From: Sepioteuthis lessoniana
Taxonomy: Eukaryota; Mollusca; Cephalopoda; Myopsida; Loliginidae
DNA length: 64,000 nt
Direction: 5' to 3'
Assembly: GCA_963585895.1 (NCBI GenBank)
Contig: OY757913.1
Span: forward strand, 103,824,145 to 103,888,144
Made by a program: the position numbers and the translations under genes. Below, piece after piece: positions 1-10,105 of the stretch (the stretch's first letter is position 1; each line of letters begins with the position of its first letter). The notes beneath the pieces are model-generated. The model did no database searches, was not told the origin of the DNA, and was given only the letters and a program-made list of their open reading frames with translations.

Positions 1-4
1 ATTT

Positions 5-155
5 CGGTTTTAGTAAGCCTTCTTCAAGAAGATTTTAAGATGGTGAATCAATTGTTGCTAGGGCAACGATGGATGTATATTTTATTAAAACATCCATCGT
101 TGCCTTAGCAATTGATTAACCATCTTAAAGTCTTGATGAAGGCTTACTAAAACCG
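5..155. repeat. Long imperfect palindrome (foldback element)
   Basis: The arms at about 5-76 and 90-155 are reverse complements with a few mismatches and small gaps, around a 13-base AT loop. The outer ends read CGGTTTTAGTAAGCC and its complement. Such a structure is typical of foldback or MITE-like DNA elements. The left end may continue before the window. No coding capacity. Confidence 0.75.
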
Positions 156-208
156 ATACGTTTAAATAATAAAGTCATCACTTTTGGATTACTTTGTTTT
201 TCTGTTTT

Positions 209-831
<623 letters not shown>

Positions 832-1260
832 TTGGCTTGGTTTGGTTTTATGGCATATCAACCATTGTAGGTTGTTTAATGACAACACCTTTTTTTATAC
901 ATATAAGTAGTTCCATTTCAAACAATTCAGTTCAGCATAAGTACGCAATTTGAATGTCAAATAAGGTTATATTTCAAACAATTCAGTTTAGCGTTAGTAC
1001 ACTATTTAAATGTCAAAAGCAGTTCTATTTCAAACAATTCAGTTTAGCATATGTACACTGTTTAGTTCTATTTAACCCATATATTGGACCCTATCAGAGT
1101 GGAACTGGGAGTGATTAAAATGAAAAGGTACTCCGCATTCCCCACAGCTCAAGCATTACTGGAACCTCATCAGCAGATTGTTTAGCCTCATATCCAAGAC
1201 ACTCGTTTTGGTGGGGTGTCTTACCCCTCTGTAGAGATGCAGTCTGCGTTTCCTGCTGCC
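832..1260 (-). mobile_element. A-type retroposon
   Basis: On the + strand it opens with the inverted tail (GGTTTTATGGCATATCAACC). Next come about three VNTR units (ATTTCAAACAATTCAGTTTAGC), then the inverted body from the CTATCAGAGTGGAACTGGGAG segment to GATGCAGTC and the GCTGCCCCAACATGAC end. The A family is defined by many copies in this window and by TSDs at two cleaner copies (9,346 and 58,631). Confidence 0.8.
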
Positions 1261-1672
1261 CCAACATGACCGATCTTTTTGTCACTTTTAGGCTGAGTTT
1301 ACAAAAATTTCTGAACAGATCTAATTTTTTTCTAGCTACTGATGGGATAGTGTTGTTAAATACTCTTAATACGCTAATACGATTTATCGTCTCTTTAGGT
1401 TTTAATTTTAAGATAACCTACCAAATGTTTACAATGGCTTCATTAATCTCGTTTCGAATGAACGCATAGGAGAATCTCTAAGCTAAGAACTGTTGATTTG
1501 GTTTTATCGCTACGTCTCTTCAGATATTTTATTTTCAAGGCAGATTCTTCTAAGTCTAAGTCTTTGTTGGTAGGGAAGGCTTTATTAGAGCTATTTTCGA
1601 AGTAAGGACATTTTTTGTACGCAGTTCGTTTTCTTTGTTTAATGATACATGAACCTTTGTGACATCCAAAGA

Positions 1673-1800
1673 CATCCGTGTTGTAGAACAGCAGAGATAC
1701 TATTTAACCTACAGCTTAGAAGAGGGAGGTTCACACATATCGAAAAGATGTTTGTCTGAAAGTGAATGCAATAGACCCACTTACGTCGGGCCGCAGTCCT
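1673..1800 (-). mobile_element. D-type SINE fragment
   Basis: Matches the D core in antisense (AACAGCAGAGATACTATTTAACC ... GTCTGAAAGTGAATGCAATAG). Tail and tRNA head are missing or unrecognisable. The 1,261-1,672 stretch before it shows nothing recognisable. Confidence 0.5.
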
Positions 1801-1903
1801 TCACTTTTTTATACGATACGTTTCTTCTGTCCTATTGTTAGAATTTATTTTGTTTTTTCATTTGGTCATATTGGTTTTACAGAATAAAATTTCATAGATT
1901 TCT

Positions 1904-1907
1904 GCTT

Positions 1908-1964
<57 letters not shown>
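1904..1964. repeat. (TA)n-(TG)n microsatellite
   Basis: TA run of ~25 bases followed by a TG run of ~37 bases, directly abutting the TIR element at 1,965. Confidence 0.9.
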
Positions 1965-1967
<3 letters not shown>

Positions 1968-2286
1968 GGTAGCAGAAGAAACATAATCCAAATAGGTGAA
2001 TATATTATGATGTAAAGTCGACGTTAACGTTTCGATTTAAGTAATCATCATCAGGACTTGCCAGACACGTTCTAATGACTTTTGAATTATGAACGCTTTG
2101 TGCATGTTTATGTATCTTTTAGTTGTATATTTCTCATTTGCTCCTGCCATCTCTGCAGGCATTCATCGCAATGTGAACTATTTTGATATCCAAATCCTGA
2201 TGATAGTTTCTGAAACCGAAATGTTAACATCGAATTTTCATCAAAATAAATTCACCTATTTGGATTAATTTTTTTCTGCTACCTTC
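1965..2286. mobile_element. MITE with ~97 bp terminal inverted repeats
   Basis: The left arm at 1,965-2,062 begins GAAGGTAGCAGAAGAAA. The right arm at 2,190-2,286 is its reverse complement, ending TTTCTGCTACCTTC, with roughly 80% identity across ~97 bases. The 127 bp between the arms has no coding capacity. It is a non-autonomous DNA element or foldback sitting in a TA/TG microsatellite. The superfamily cannot be named without the autonomous partner. Confidence 0.8.
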
Positions 2287-2312
2287 ATACTGCCGGATTC
2301 TATCCATATTTA

Positions 2313-2317
<5 letters not shown>

Positions 2318-2378
<61 letters not shown>
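2318..2378. repeat. (TA)n microsatellite
   Basis: About 60 bases of pure TA between two TIR elements. Confidence 0.95.
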
Positions 2379-2380
<2 letters not shown>

Positions 2381-2424
2381 GAAAAGTTATATTTATAGTG
2401 AATCTGACAGTATGATAGAAAGAT

Positions 2425-2661
2425 GTGGAAAGTTGAATAAATTAAACATTAAACTCATATTTAGATGTGTGATATGTGTTCGGCTTTATTTCATCTCGAA
2501 CGTCATCAGATTGAGACTGTTTTCTGAGTTTTTCTATTTATAAGCAAGTGAGGAGAAATGATAAGATGGTGGAGGGGTATAGTTGTAGCAGGAAAGGTGA
2601 GAGAGCCCAACGAAATATCACACATCTAAATTTGAGTTAAGTGTTTGATTTATCAAACTTT

Positions 2662-2665
<4 letters not shown>
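2425..2665. mobile_element. Second MITE with ~57 bp inverted repeats
   Basis: The left arm GTGGAAAGTTGAATAAATT...TTTAGATGTGTGATAT is matched in inverted orientation by ATATCACACATCTAAATTTG...ATCAAACTTTACAC at ~2,610-2,665. The inner ~130 bp is non-coding and includes a GAGGAGAAATGATAAGATGG segment. TA and CA/TA runs lie on both sides. It is unrelated in sequence to the MITE at 1,965. Confidence 0.75.
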
Positions 2666-2704
<39 letters not shown>

Positions 2705-2705
<1 letters not shown>

Positions 2706-3474
2706 GAGGATCATTAAATAAGCTTCCAGACTTTTTTCGTTAGGGCACTTTTATTGATAGTACACACATGAAACTCTAGTCCCCTTCGAAGTAATCTCCT
2801 CCGGTTAATATGCACTTGTTGTACCGTTCTAACAACTTCTGGAAGGCCAGATGTATGGGCGTGTCAATGGCCTTCGTCACAGCCTCTTTCATCTCCTCAG
2901 TTGTCTCATAACGACAGCCTCTGAGTTTAAGGAATAAACAAAAGTTACAGGGAGCAAGGTCTCGACTATAGGGAGGGTGAGGAACTGTTTTGATGCCCAT
3001 TTTGCTCAAATAGCCTCCAAGGATGGAGTTATGGACTGGTGCATTGTCCTGGTTAAAATGCTACTGACCGGTTTTGAACAGTGCTGGCCTCTTCCGAACG
3101 AATCTCTTCCTGAACTCCCTTAAAACCTCAACATAGTAACCCTAACCCTAATCCTTTGGCCAATCAACTCTGGTGTATTGACTTCCTTAGTCCTCCCACA
3201 CCTCTCATCACCCATCACAGACTTCATGCCTTCCTTGAATCTCTTATGCCACTCAAAAACTGATGCTCGATTCATGCAAGATTCTCCAAAAGTAGTCTGA
3301 AGCATATCATACGTTTCTGTGTCATTTTTTCCAAGTTTGAAACGGAATTTTATTGTATATCGTTATTCTAAAGTGTCCTCATGTCCAGATAGCATTTTTG
3401 AAATTCGCCAGCTGTGACAAGCAGGCTACGACAATTTCAAATACCTGTACAAAAAAGTCTGGAAACTTATTGAA

Positions 3475-3478
<4 letters not shown>
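2705..3478 (-). pseudogene. Internally deleted mariner transposon, SETMAR-like transposase remnant
   Basis: Ends carry mariner-style inverted repeats (CGAGGATCATTAAATAAGCTTCCAGAC at left, GTCTGGAAACTTATTGA at right) inside TA repeats, as expected for TA-target insertion. The minus strand encodes an N-terminal piece (LQTTFGESCMNRASVFEWHK, ~3,305-3,180) and a C-terminal piece (PPYSRDLAPCNF ... GGDYFEGD, stop at 2,776). The middle of the transposase, including the first catalytic Asp, is absent, so the copy cannot be autonomous. The deletion junction near 3,139-3,153 carries CCCTAACCCTAATCC filler, also found in the copy at 25,922. The upstream start is not preserved. Confidence 0.85.

Positions 3479-3535
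<57 letters not shown>
3478..3535. repeat. (TA)n microsatellite
   Basis: About 58 bases of TA flanking the mariner 5' end. Confidence 0.95.
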
Positions 3536-3539
<4 letters not shown>

Positions 3540-3559
3540 TATGTTTCATTAAATAATAA

Positions 3560-4172
3560 AGACACATTTTATATACATAATCAGTTCTATTTCAAAGAAT
3601 TTATTTTAGCATCAGTATACAGTTCAATTATCAAATACATTTCTATTTCAAGCTATTCAGTTTATTCAAACACTTCTAATTCAGCTAATTCAGTTTAGTA
3701 TAAGTATAGATTTTTTTACACACAGTTAAAAGTCAAAACAGTTCTCTATTAAACAAACAGATTAGCGTAAGTACAGTTTTAATGTCAAAAACCGTTCCAT
3801 TTCAAAAATTCAGTTTAGCATAAGCACGCAGTTTAAATATAAGTATAGTTTAATTGTCAAAAATTTATATTTCAAGCTATTCAGTTTATTCAAACAGTTA
3901 TAATTCAAACAATTCAGTTTCGCATAAGAATGCAGTTAGTCCTATTCAACCCATAGATAGGGCCCTATCAGGTGCTGCCATTCCGGGCCAGAGTGGACCT
4001 GAAAGGAATGGCAAAGAAGTGCTGCTCCGCATTCTCCAAAGCTCCAGTATTACTGGAACCTCATCATCAAATTGTTTAGTGTCATATGCAGGACACTTGT
4101 TGTGGGAGGGTCTTAACCCTCTACAGAGAAGTCGTCGGCGTATTCTACAGCCCAAGCCGACCGGGCCAGTTT
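3560..4172 (-). mobile_element. A-type retroposon with long VNTR
   Basis: About seven degenerate VNTR units (~3,580-3,945) precede a well-kept inverted body, with CCCATAGATAGGGCCCTATCAGG, GCCAGAGTGGACCTG, CATTCTCCAAAGCTCCAG and CAGCCCAAGCCGACCGGG. The tail is missing or replaced by TA repeat. The frames open on both strands here are consensus repeat, not genes. Confidence 0.85.
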
Positions 4173-4853
4173 AAAAGAGAACCAAATCAAACTATCTGTA
4201 CCCAGCTGAAAAAATGATTCTAGGGCGTAGAATTTGAGTAAATACATACATAGACACATTTGATACTAATATTTTTGCTAAAGGCATGAATGTAAATCTC
4301 CCTGTGTACTACATTGATATCAGGTATGTTTAACAGGGCCCCGATGTGCCCCTATACTTAACTGACAGAGTGATGGAGAAAACATTTGGGAAATTTTTCA
4401 AAGCATTTGCAGAAAAAAAAAACTGTTACCATTATTGCTATCTTTGACTACATGGGTGCAGCCAACATAACGCTTCCATTCACAGATATTTTGTTCCTTT
4501 TATTCGTTTTTAAAGGAGTAAATAGTTTCTTTTTTTTTTTTTCCTTTTTTCTTTCTTTTTCGAAGTGACGATTAAAAATATTCCATGTAAAGTGGATTGA
4601 TTTATTTTGAAGAGAACGATGTGAACCATTTCGATTTATTATATTGCATCCAATCCACCCGTACCCCACAAAAAAAAAACCTATCATTTTTTTCACAAAT
4701 GTCACAGTAAAAAAAGAAAATTGAAAAAAAAAAAGAAATAACAAATGCGTCGAATTAATTTTTATTTTTTGCCGATTGCACACTGGATATCAACCAGCCA
4801 AAACGATGCACACACAATTCTAGCTAAGTTTTACGCGTTTGTGCGTGGACATA
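4173..4853. other. Unassigned AT-rich DNA
   Basis: Contains poly-T and poly-A stretches near 4,530-4,560 and 4,705-4,735. No repeat family or gene recognised. Confidence 0.4.
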
Positions 4854-5761
4854 CGTGGTACATTCAATAAGTTTCCAGACTTTTTTTTGTACAGGCATTT
4901 AAAATTGTCGTAGACTCTTGAAAATTCAGTATGTTATTGCTATACATGTTATGAGATGATTGATTAATTCTTATGATTTCAGGTTCAAATGAACAGCGAC
5001 AGCAGCGACTGGAATACACCCGACAGTTCAAATATCAAATACATTTCTATTTCAAGCTGTTCAGTTTGTCACAGATGGTGAATTTCAAAAATGCAATCTG
5101 GACGTGAGGGCAATTTAGTAGAACAATATGCAATAAAAATTATGTTTTATACTCGGAAAAAATGCCACAGAAACGTATGGAATGCTTCAGACTGCTTTTC
5201 GACCATCTCGCATGAAGGGTTTGGTTTAGGAAGTTCAGAAAGAGATTCCGTCGGAAGAGGCCAGCACTCTTCAAATCGGCTCAGTGCCATTTCCACCAGG
5301 ACAATGCACCAGTCCACAACTCCATCCTTGTTATAGACTATTTGAGCAAGATTGCAGCTTTAGGAGATTTCTTCGGAGGGGACTAGAGTTTCATGTGTGT
5401 ACTATCAATAAAAGTGCCCATACAAAAAAAGTTTTGAAACTTATTTAATGATATTTACCAACCCCTCCGCTCGGCAGGATATGACGTAACGTCAGTTTTT
5501 ATGCGGAGTTTAACAGGTTTGAATTCAGAGTTTTCCTTCTCCTAGACCAGCTGCCTCACCAAGGCTGAAGAACCTAGTCTGCCCTACTATTTACCCATAG
5601 CTGGAGGGAGAATAATTGGATTCATACCTTTCCCAAGGGTATTAGTGCTATGTGAAATGCAATCAGTCCCGTGCAGGATTTGAACTCGTGTCGCCGTGTC
5701 CATTTTCTACGACGATAACCATTACTCCACGGGCACCTCCGAAACTTATTTAATGATCCTC
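4854..5761 (+). pseudogene. Mariner deletion derivative with nested C SINE
   Basis: Starts at a TA with the ITR CGTGGTACATTCAATAAG and ends in TTATTTAATGATCCTC. The frame from 5,091 begins MQSGREGNLVEQYAIK, the family N-terminus, then shifts. After HLA-like residue loss it jumps to the KEIPSEEAST and HQDNAP-type region and ends near a relic of GGDYFEGD at ~5,385. At least two deletions and several frameshifts are needed to explain it, so it is dead. A C SINE interrupts the right ITR. Confidence 0.75.
5453..5740 (-). mobile_element. Full-length C-type SINE with perfect 17 bp TSD
   Basis: GAAACTTATTTAATGAT occurs at 5,436-5,452 and 5,741-5,757, bounding 288 bp. In sense the insert starts GGAGGTGCCCGTGGAGTAATGG, a tRNA-like A box. 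A B-box-like GAGTTCAAATCC follows, then the shared core CCCTTGGGAAAGGTATGAA, and it ends GGGGTTGGTAAAT. The target is the terminal repeat of the mariner copy, so this SINE is younger than that mariner. Confidence 0.9.
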
Positions 5762-5842
5762 TTACCTTCTTTCGGCCGTGTCCAGGGAAAATTAATATTT
5801 CACTTGGTTTGGTTAATTTGTTTAATAGCATTTCGACATTCA

Positions 5843-6050
5843 TGGGTTATTTAAAGCCAAAGCCATCCTTGTAGAAGGACAGTATTAGTGCTATTTAACC
5901 CACAGCTGAAGGAGGGAAAAATTGGGTTCATACCTTTCGCATGAGTATTAGTCCAAAAGTGATCCTAATAGCGCGACTGGAGATCGAACTCGCTAACTAC
6001 AATGTCACTGTCCTGCACGTTAGCTATTTCACCTCGAGGACTCCCACTCC
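5843..6050 (-). mobile_element. D-type SINE
   Basis: The antisense order is tail (GGTTATTTAAAGCCAAAGCC), core (TGCTATTTAACCCACAGCTG, GGGTTCATACCTTTCG) and tRNA-like head with ACTGGAGATCGAACTCGC (B box) and TAGCTATTTCACCTCGAGGA (A-box side). Confidence 0.8.
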
Positions 6051-6591
6051 TCCCACATAAGTTAATGTGCATAGAAGATCTTTGTTGTCTAAATTGATGT
6101 TGCGATGAACGGTTGCACTTATAGATAATTTGTGAATGTTTGCTCTGGCTTTGCATTAAAAATGGTACATATCAATAATTTGGGGGGGAGGAGAAAATTT
6201 GGTTTTATGATACAGGAAACTAAATTGTGTTAGTTGCGTAGGGTAAAACTTCATATTATAAGGTTTCAATTAGATTCATTTAACGGCAGTTCAATCCATC
6301 TAGAGTTATTCTGTCTAAAAATTGGTAGCTTTGTGTTCATTGTATATGTATATTCATAAGATTTGAGCAGATGTTTCTTAATAATTTTTAGCAAATGGTT
6401 ATATGATATCAGTATCCGTACTAAATATTAATTATTTGCTCACAGCGGGGAGGTTTCATGCATTTCTATCTAATTTTATCAATGAAGTTATTAATTCTAT
6501 TCTAGAATGATTTTTGTTTGCACATAGTTATATCATTTCAAGTAAAATAGCATTTTTAATGTGTTGATGTTTTCATTAATCTATCACTATT

Positions 6592-6850
6592 ACCGGACAT
6601 TGGCATAATGGTTAGAGTGTTCGCCAATGGCCCGGGAGAAATAGGTTCAATCCCAGGTCGAGCCATACCAAAGACTTTAAAAAATGGTACTGGATGCCTC
6701 CTTGCTTAACATTCAGCATTATAAGGTACGGATCCAGGGTAAAGTGGAGAAATCCAGGGAAAGGAGTATCGCCCTTCCCTACACCTTGGTGAAGTAACTA
6801 TCGAAAAGGGAGCCTTCGGGTAACCCTCGACTATGGTCGCCAACTTTACT
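6592..6850 (+). mobile_element. B-type SINE
   Basis: tRNA-like head with A box GGCATAATGGTTAGAGTG and B box GGTTCAATCCCAGG, then the body GCCTCCTTGCTTAACATTCAGC ... GTAAAGTGGAGAAATCCAGGG and the end TATGGTCGCCAACTTTAC. Complete relative to other copies. Confidence 0.88.
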
Positions 6851-6858
6851 TTTTTATA

Positions 6859-7479
6859 TGTTGTATAGTCATATAATAACCATACCCATGATTAACTATA
6901 CTAACACATAATACATATACATATATATATAATACATTTTGACGCAATGAATAAAAGACGAGCCAAGACTTCTTTAAAAAATATACCTCTCACTTTATTG
7001 CAAGGTTTGCGTGTGAGAGGGAGTTGGAGACCAAACAGAACTGCAACTTATTGACCTCACCAGCCCCTCCGGATATAGTCGTGTGTCGTTCTCGTTCTCC
7101 TGATGCTCAACCAGAGGCCCGGGGCCCACTCTGCTGGCTTTCTCTACTGCATCTTATCACAAACTCCGTCGGGGGTCCTGAGGGCCCCTTCATCTTGGTG
7201 TTTCCCCACCGAGTTATATAATAGTTCAATGGCCCACTCAATCGCCCACTCAATCTTTGGAATGGCATGTTTGATCGTCATCAAGCGGAAATAACTGTCA
7301 TGCAGTTCAGAGGTCACTCTCTTCCGGTGCATCAGTCTATGAGTGTATCATGGGCTTTTACCTTGTACCATCTCGTCAGCCAAATCCGCCTACGCGGTCA
7401 CTTCCTTCCGGTGTGTTACTTCCTTCCGGTACATCACTTTGGAATGACATGTTTGGCCGGCTCGAAGGTATATAAAACA
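6859..7479 (-). mobile_element. Probable solo LTR, family LTR1
   Basis: Bounded by TGTTGTATAG and TATAAAACA on the + strand, that is TG...CA ends. In sense it has an upstream region with repeated CCGGAAG boxes (7,303-7,345 and 7,380-7,430), a TATA-like TTATATAACTCGG near 7,215, a CTCCAACTCCCTCTCACACGC segment and an AATAAA signal near 6,993-6,998. It shares these in order with 34,193, 44,406 and 62,355. No gag or pol sequence lies next to it, hence a solo LTR. TSD not certain. Confidence 0.6.
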
Positions 7480-7525
7480 TATGATATCAAATATTTATAT
7501 CTATTCCAAATAATTCGTACACAAT

Positions 7526-8002
7526 TGTATGGTTTACGTTTATCTCAATAATGATAATAATAATAATAGAGATTGACTTGGTCGTTTCTGATCCGAACGG
7601 GTTTATTTCTTTCTGCCATCCGCCCTTGGCGACACGAGGAGAGAGACACAAATCATGAGTACCTATGCTAACCTGACTATACTCATCCCCAAGCCTGCGT
7701 GGATGCCAAAAAACTTAACTGTCCGCTTTGACGGTCGAACCACAACTCCCGTCTTTTCAAAATCCTAAACTTCTCCGGCCATCACTTCCGGATGTGACGT
7801 CACCCACCCTGTCAGTTCACTCCAACTCCACGTCCAGTCCTATTTCCTGTCTGGGAGTTTATTATAGCAGTTGATGACTATCATATCCTTTCCGCGCGGT
7901 TGTGCGAGACACCAAGTAGTTCAAAACCTTACCAAAATAGATAATTAAAAATGATTAACAAAAATGATTAATATAATTAATCATTACCTTAATTATATAA
8001 CA
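7526..8002 (-). mobile_element. Probable solo LTR, family LTR2
   Basis: In sense it runs from TGTTATATAATTAAGG to CCATACA. It contains an exact TGACGTCA (7,795-7,802), the CCGGAAG and GGATTTTGAAAA segments that follow it in all family members, a TTGTGTCTCTCTCCTCGTGTCG block and an AATAAA at about 7,605. Internal retrotransposon genes are absent. Confidence 0.6.
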
Positions 8003-8130
8003 CTAGTTCTGTTTAAAAATATCCATTCTTTAACATAGTTATATGGTTTCATGTAACTGATCATGGTAATCATTTGTAAACAAGTAGCTATTCTTAATAG
8101 AAATAATTTGCATACAGTTATATAGTATCA

Positions 8131-8392
8131 ATCCGAGCCATTAGCTTAATGAGTACAGTGTTTACCAATGATCAGAGAGACCGGGTTTAAATCCCAAGTT
8201 GAGTCATACCAAAGACACAAAAATGGTACTCGATGCAGCTTTGCTTAACACTCATCCTTATAAGGCAAGGATCAAGGGTAAAGCGGTGCAATCCTGGGAA
8301 TAGAGTAGCCCTTTCTCCTACACATCGGTGTAGTAGCTATTGAAAAAGGAGCCTTCGCGTCACCCTCGGCTAAGGTGGCCAACTTTACTTTT
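8131..8392 (+). mobile_element. B-type SINE, diverged
   Basis: Same order as the 6,592 copy but older: A box TTAGCTTAATGAGTACAG, B box GGTTTAAATCCCA, body CCTTTGCTTAACACTCATCC and end AAGGTGGCCAACTTTACTT. Confidence 0.85.
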
Positions 8393-8589
8393 TCTAACAT
8401 TGTATCAAACATTCATATCTCATTCTCATAATTCGTGTGTAATTAAATAGTTTACTGAAACTATTTCCATTCAGTTAAAATTATTTGTTTGTTAACAGCG
8501 ATATGGTCCAAAGTAACTAAAAATAATCCTTAGAAAATATAACTTCAAATAACTATTCTTAATTTAAATAATTTACAGTTATGTATCAA

Positions 8590-9045
8590 GTATTCCTGGC
8601 TTAACACTCAGCATTATCATATTTACCAACCCCTCCGCTCGGGCAGGATATGACACAAAGTCAATTTTTAAGCGGAGTTTAACAGGTTTGAATTCAGAGT
8701 ATTCCTCCTCCTAGACTAGTTGCCTCACCAAGGCTGAAGAACCCAGTCTTCCCTACTATTTACCCATAGCTGGAGGGAGAATAATTGGATCCATACCTTT
8801 CCTAAGGGTATTAGTGCTATGTGAAATGCAATCAGTCTCGTCCAGGATTTGAACTCGTGTCATCATGTCCATTTCCTACGACTATAACCATTACACCACG
8901 GGCACCTCCACTCAGCATTATAAAGTACTTCTCAAGGCTAAAGTGGAGCAATCTAAGGAAAAGAGTATCGCCCTCCCCTACACCTCGGTGTTGTAGCTAC
9001 TGAAAAAGGAGCCTTCGGATCGCCCTCGACTAGAGTCGCTAAGTA
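8590..9045 (+). mobile_element. B-type SINE 3' half split by a C SINE
   Basis: B body TTCCTGGCTTAACACTCAGCATTAT is interrupted at 8,620 and resumes at 8,911 with CTCAGCATTATAAAGTACTTC through GTCGCTAAG. The tRNA head is missing (5' truncation). Confidence 0.85.
8620..8910 (-). mobile_element. C-type SINE with TSD
   Basis: CTCAGCATTAT(C/A)A flanks it at 8,607-8,619 and 8,911-8,923. The full antisense order is present, from ACCAACCCCTCCGCTCGGGC to CCATTACACCACGGGCACC. Confidence 0.88.
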
Positions 9046-9345
9046 TCAAGTATTCCTATCCAATATAAATAATTTGCTCTTATTTGAGGGGTTTCATGAA
9101 TTGTTTTCGAATTCTTATGATTATTAGGATTCAAACAATTATTTATATATAACAATAGTCATTTAGTTGATCACGATTTTATTATTTCAGTCAACTAAAC
9201 TGTTATATGTTCAAGTAACTATTCTTAATAAAGATTATTTATTGTAATATGGCATCAAGTATTCCGATCAAATACTAATAATTTTCAAGAGATTTATTTG
9301 GCCTATAGATAGGACCCTAACAGGCTCAACTACTCTGGGTTAAGA

Positions 9346-9915
9346 TTGGTTGGTTGGGTTTTATGGCATATCAACCATTGTAGATTATTTAATGCCAAAT
9401 CCATTTTCATGTAAATAATCTGTTCTATTTAAAACAGTTCAGTTTAGCATAAGTACACAGTTTAATTGTCAAAATCATTTCCATTTCAAACTATTCAAGC
9501 AGTTATATGTAATAATTCAGTTAAGTGTAAATACAGTTTTAATGTTAAAAACAGTGCCATTTCAAATAATTCAGTTAAGCATAAGCACGCAGTTTAAATG
9601 TAAGAACGGTTTAATTGTCAAAATCATTTCTATTTCAAGCTATTCAGTTTACTCAAACAATTCATTTTAGCATAAGTATGCTGTTAGTTCTATTTAACCC
9701 ATAGATATGGCCCTATCAGGTGCTACCACGCCGGGCCAGAGTGGAACTGGGAGCGATGGCAATGAAGGGGTACTCCACATTCCCCAAAGCGCCAGCACTG
9801 CTGGAACCTCACCATCAGATTGTTTAGTGTCATATCCAGGACACTCGTTAGTGGGGGTCTTACCCCTCTGCAGAGAAGCAGTCGGTGTATTCTACAGCCC
9901 CAGCCGACTGGGCAA
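9346..9915 (-). mobile_element. A-type retroposon, full length, 12 bp TSD
   Basis: TCTGGGTTAAGA is duplicated at 9,334-9,345 and 9,916-9,927, enclosing 570 bp. Antisense order: GGTT-rich tail, GCATATCAACC, five or so VNTR units, then a body ending CAGCCCCAGCCGACTGGGCAA. It sits inside the body of the older A-prime element. The exact TSD shows the A family moves by target-primed or similar insertion as one unit. Confidence 0.9.
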
Positions 9916-10105
9916 TCTGGGTTAAGAAAATAAGAAATTAATTGCACTGAATACGTATTCTACATTACCTCAATCTTTAGAACCGTAGTCTCACCATCAC
10001 ATTCTGCATAGTTTATAACAATACATCCCACTTTTGTGTAGGAGTCTTATTCATATGCAAGAGATACAGTCTTCATATTTTCAGCCCAGCCGACAGGGTT
10101 TGCTA

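Larger units (their letters stand above)
6240..10105 (-). mobile_element. A-prime retroposon broken by at least seven insertions
   Basis: AT-rich VNTR units of ~48 bp (TATGGTTTCAAGTAACTATTCTTAATAGAAATAATTTGC) survive at ~6,300-6,590, 7,480-7,525, 8,003-8,130, 8,393-8,590 and 9,050-9,290. The inverted body resumes at 9,295-9,345 and 9,928-10,105 (CCTAACAGGC ... CAGCCCAGCCGACAGGG). B SINEs at 6,592, 8,131 and 8,590, LTR1 at 6,859, LTR2 at 7,526 and an A element at 9,346 interrupt it. A C SINE lies inside one of the Bs. Confidence 0.65.

Noticed and set aside
3139-3153. Interstitial telomere repeat
   Set aside because: Only about two CCCTAA units, located exactly at a mariner deletion junction. 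Explained as filler instead.
5091-5336. Intact small gene starting MQSGREGNLVEQ
   Set aside because: It is the mariner N-terminus followed by frameshifted remnants between mariner ITRs.
6859-8002. Complete LTR retrotransposon (two LTRs in a row)
   Set aside because: LTR1 and LTR2 are unrelated families only ~46 bp apart, with A-prime VNTR sequence between them and no internal genes.
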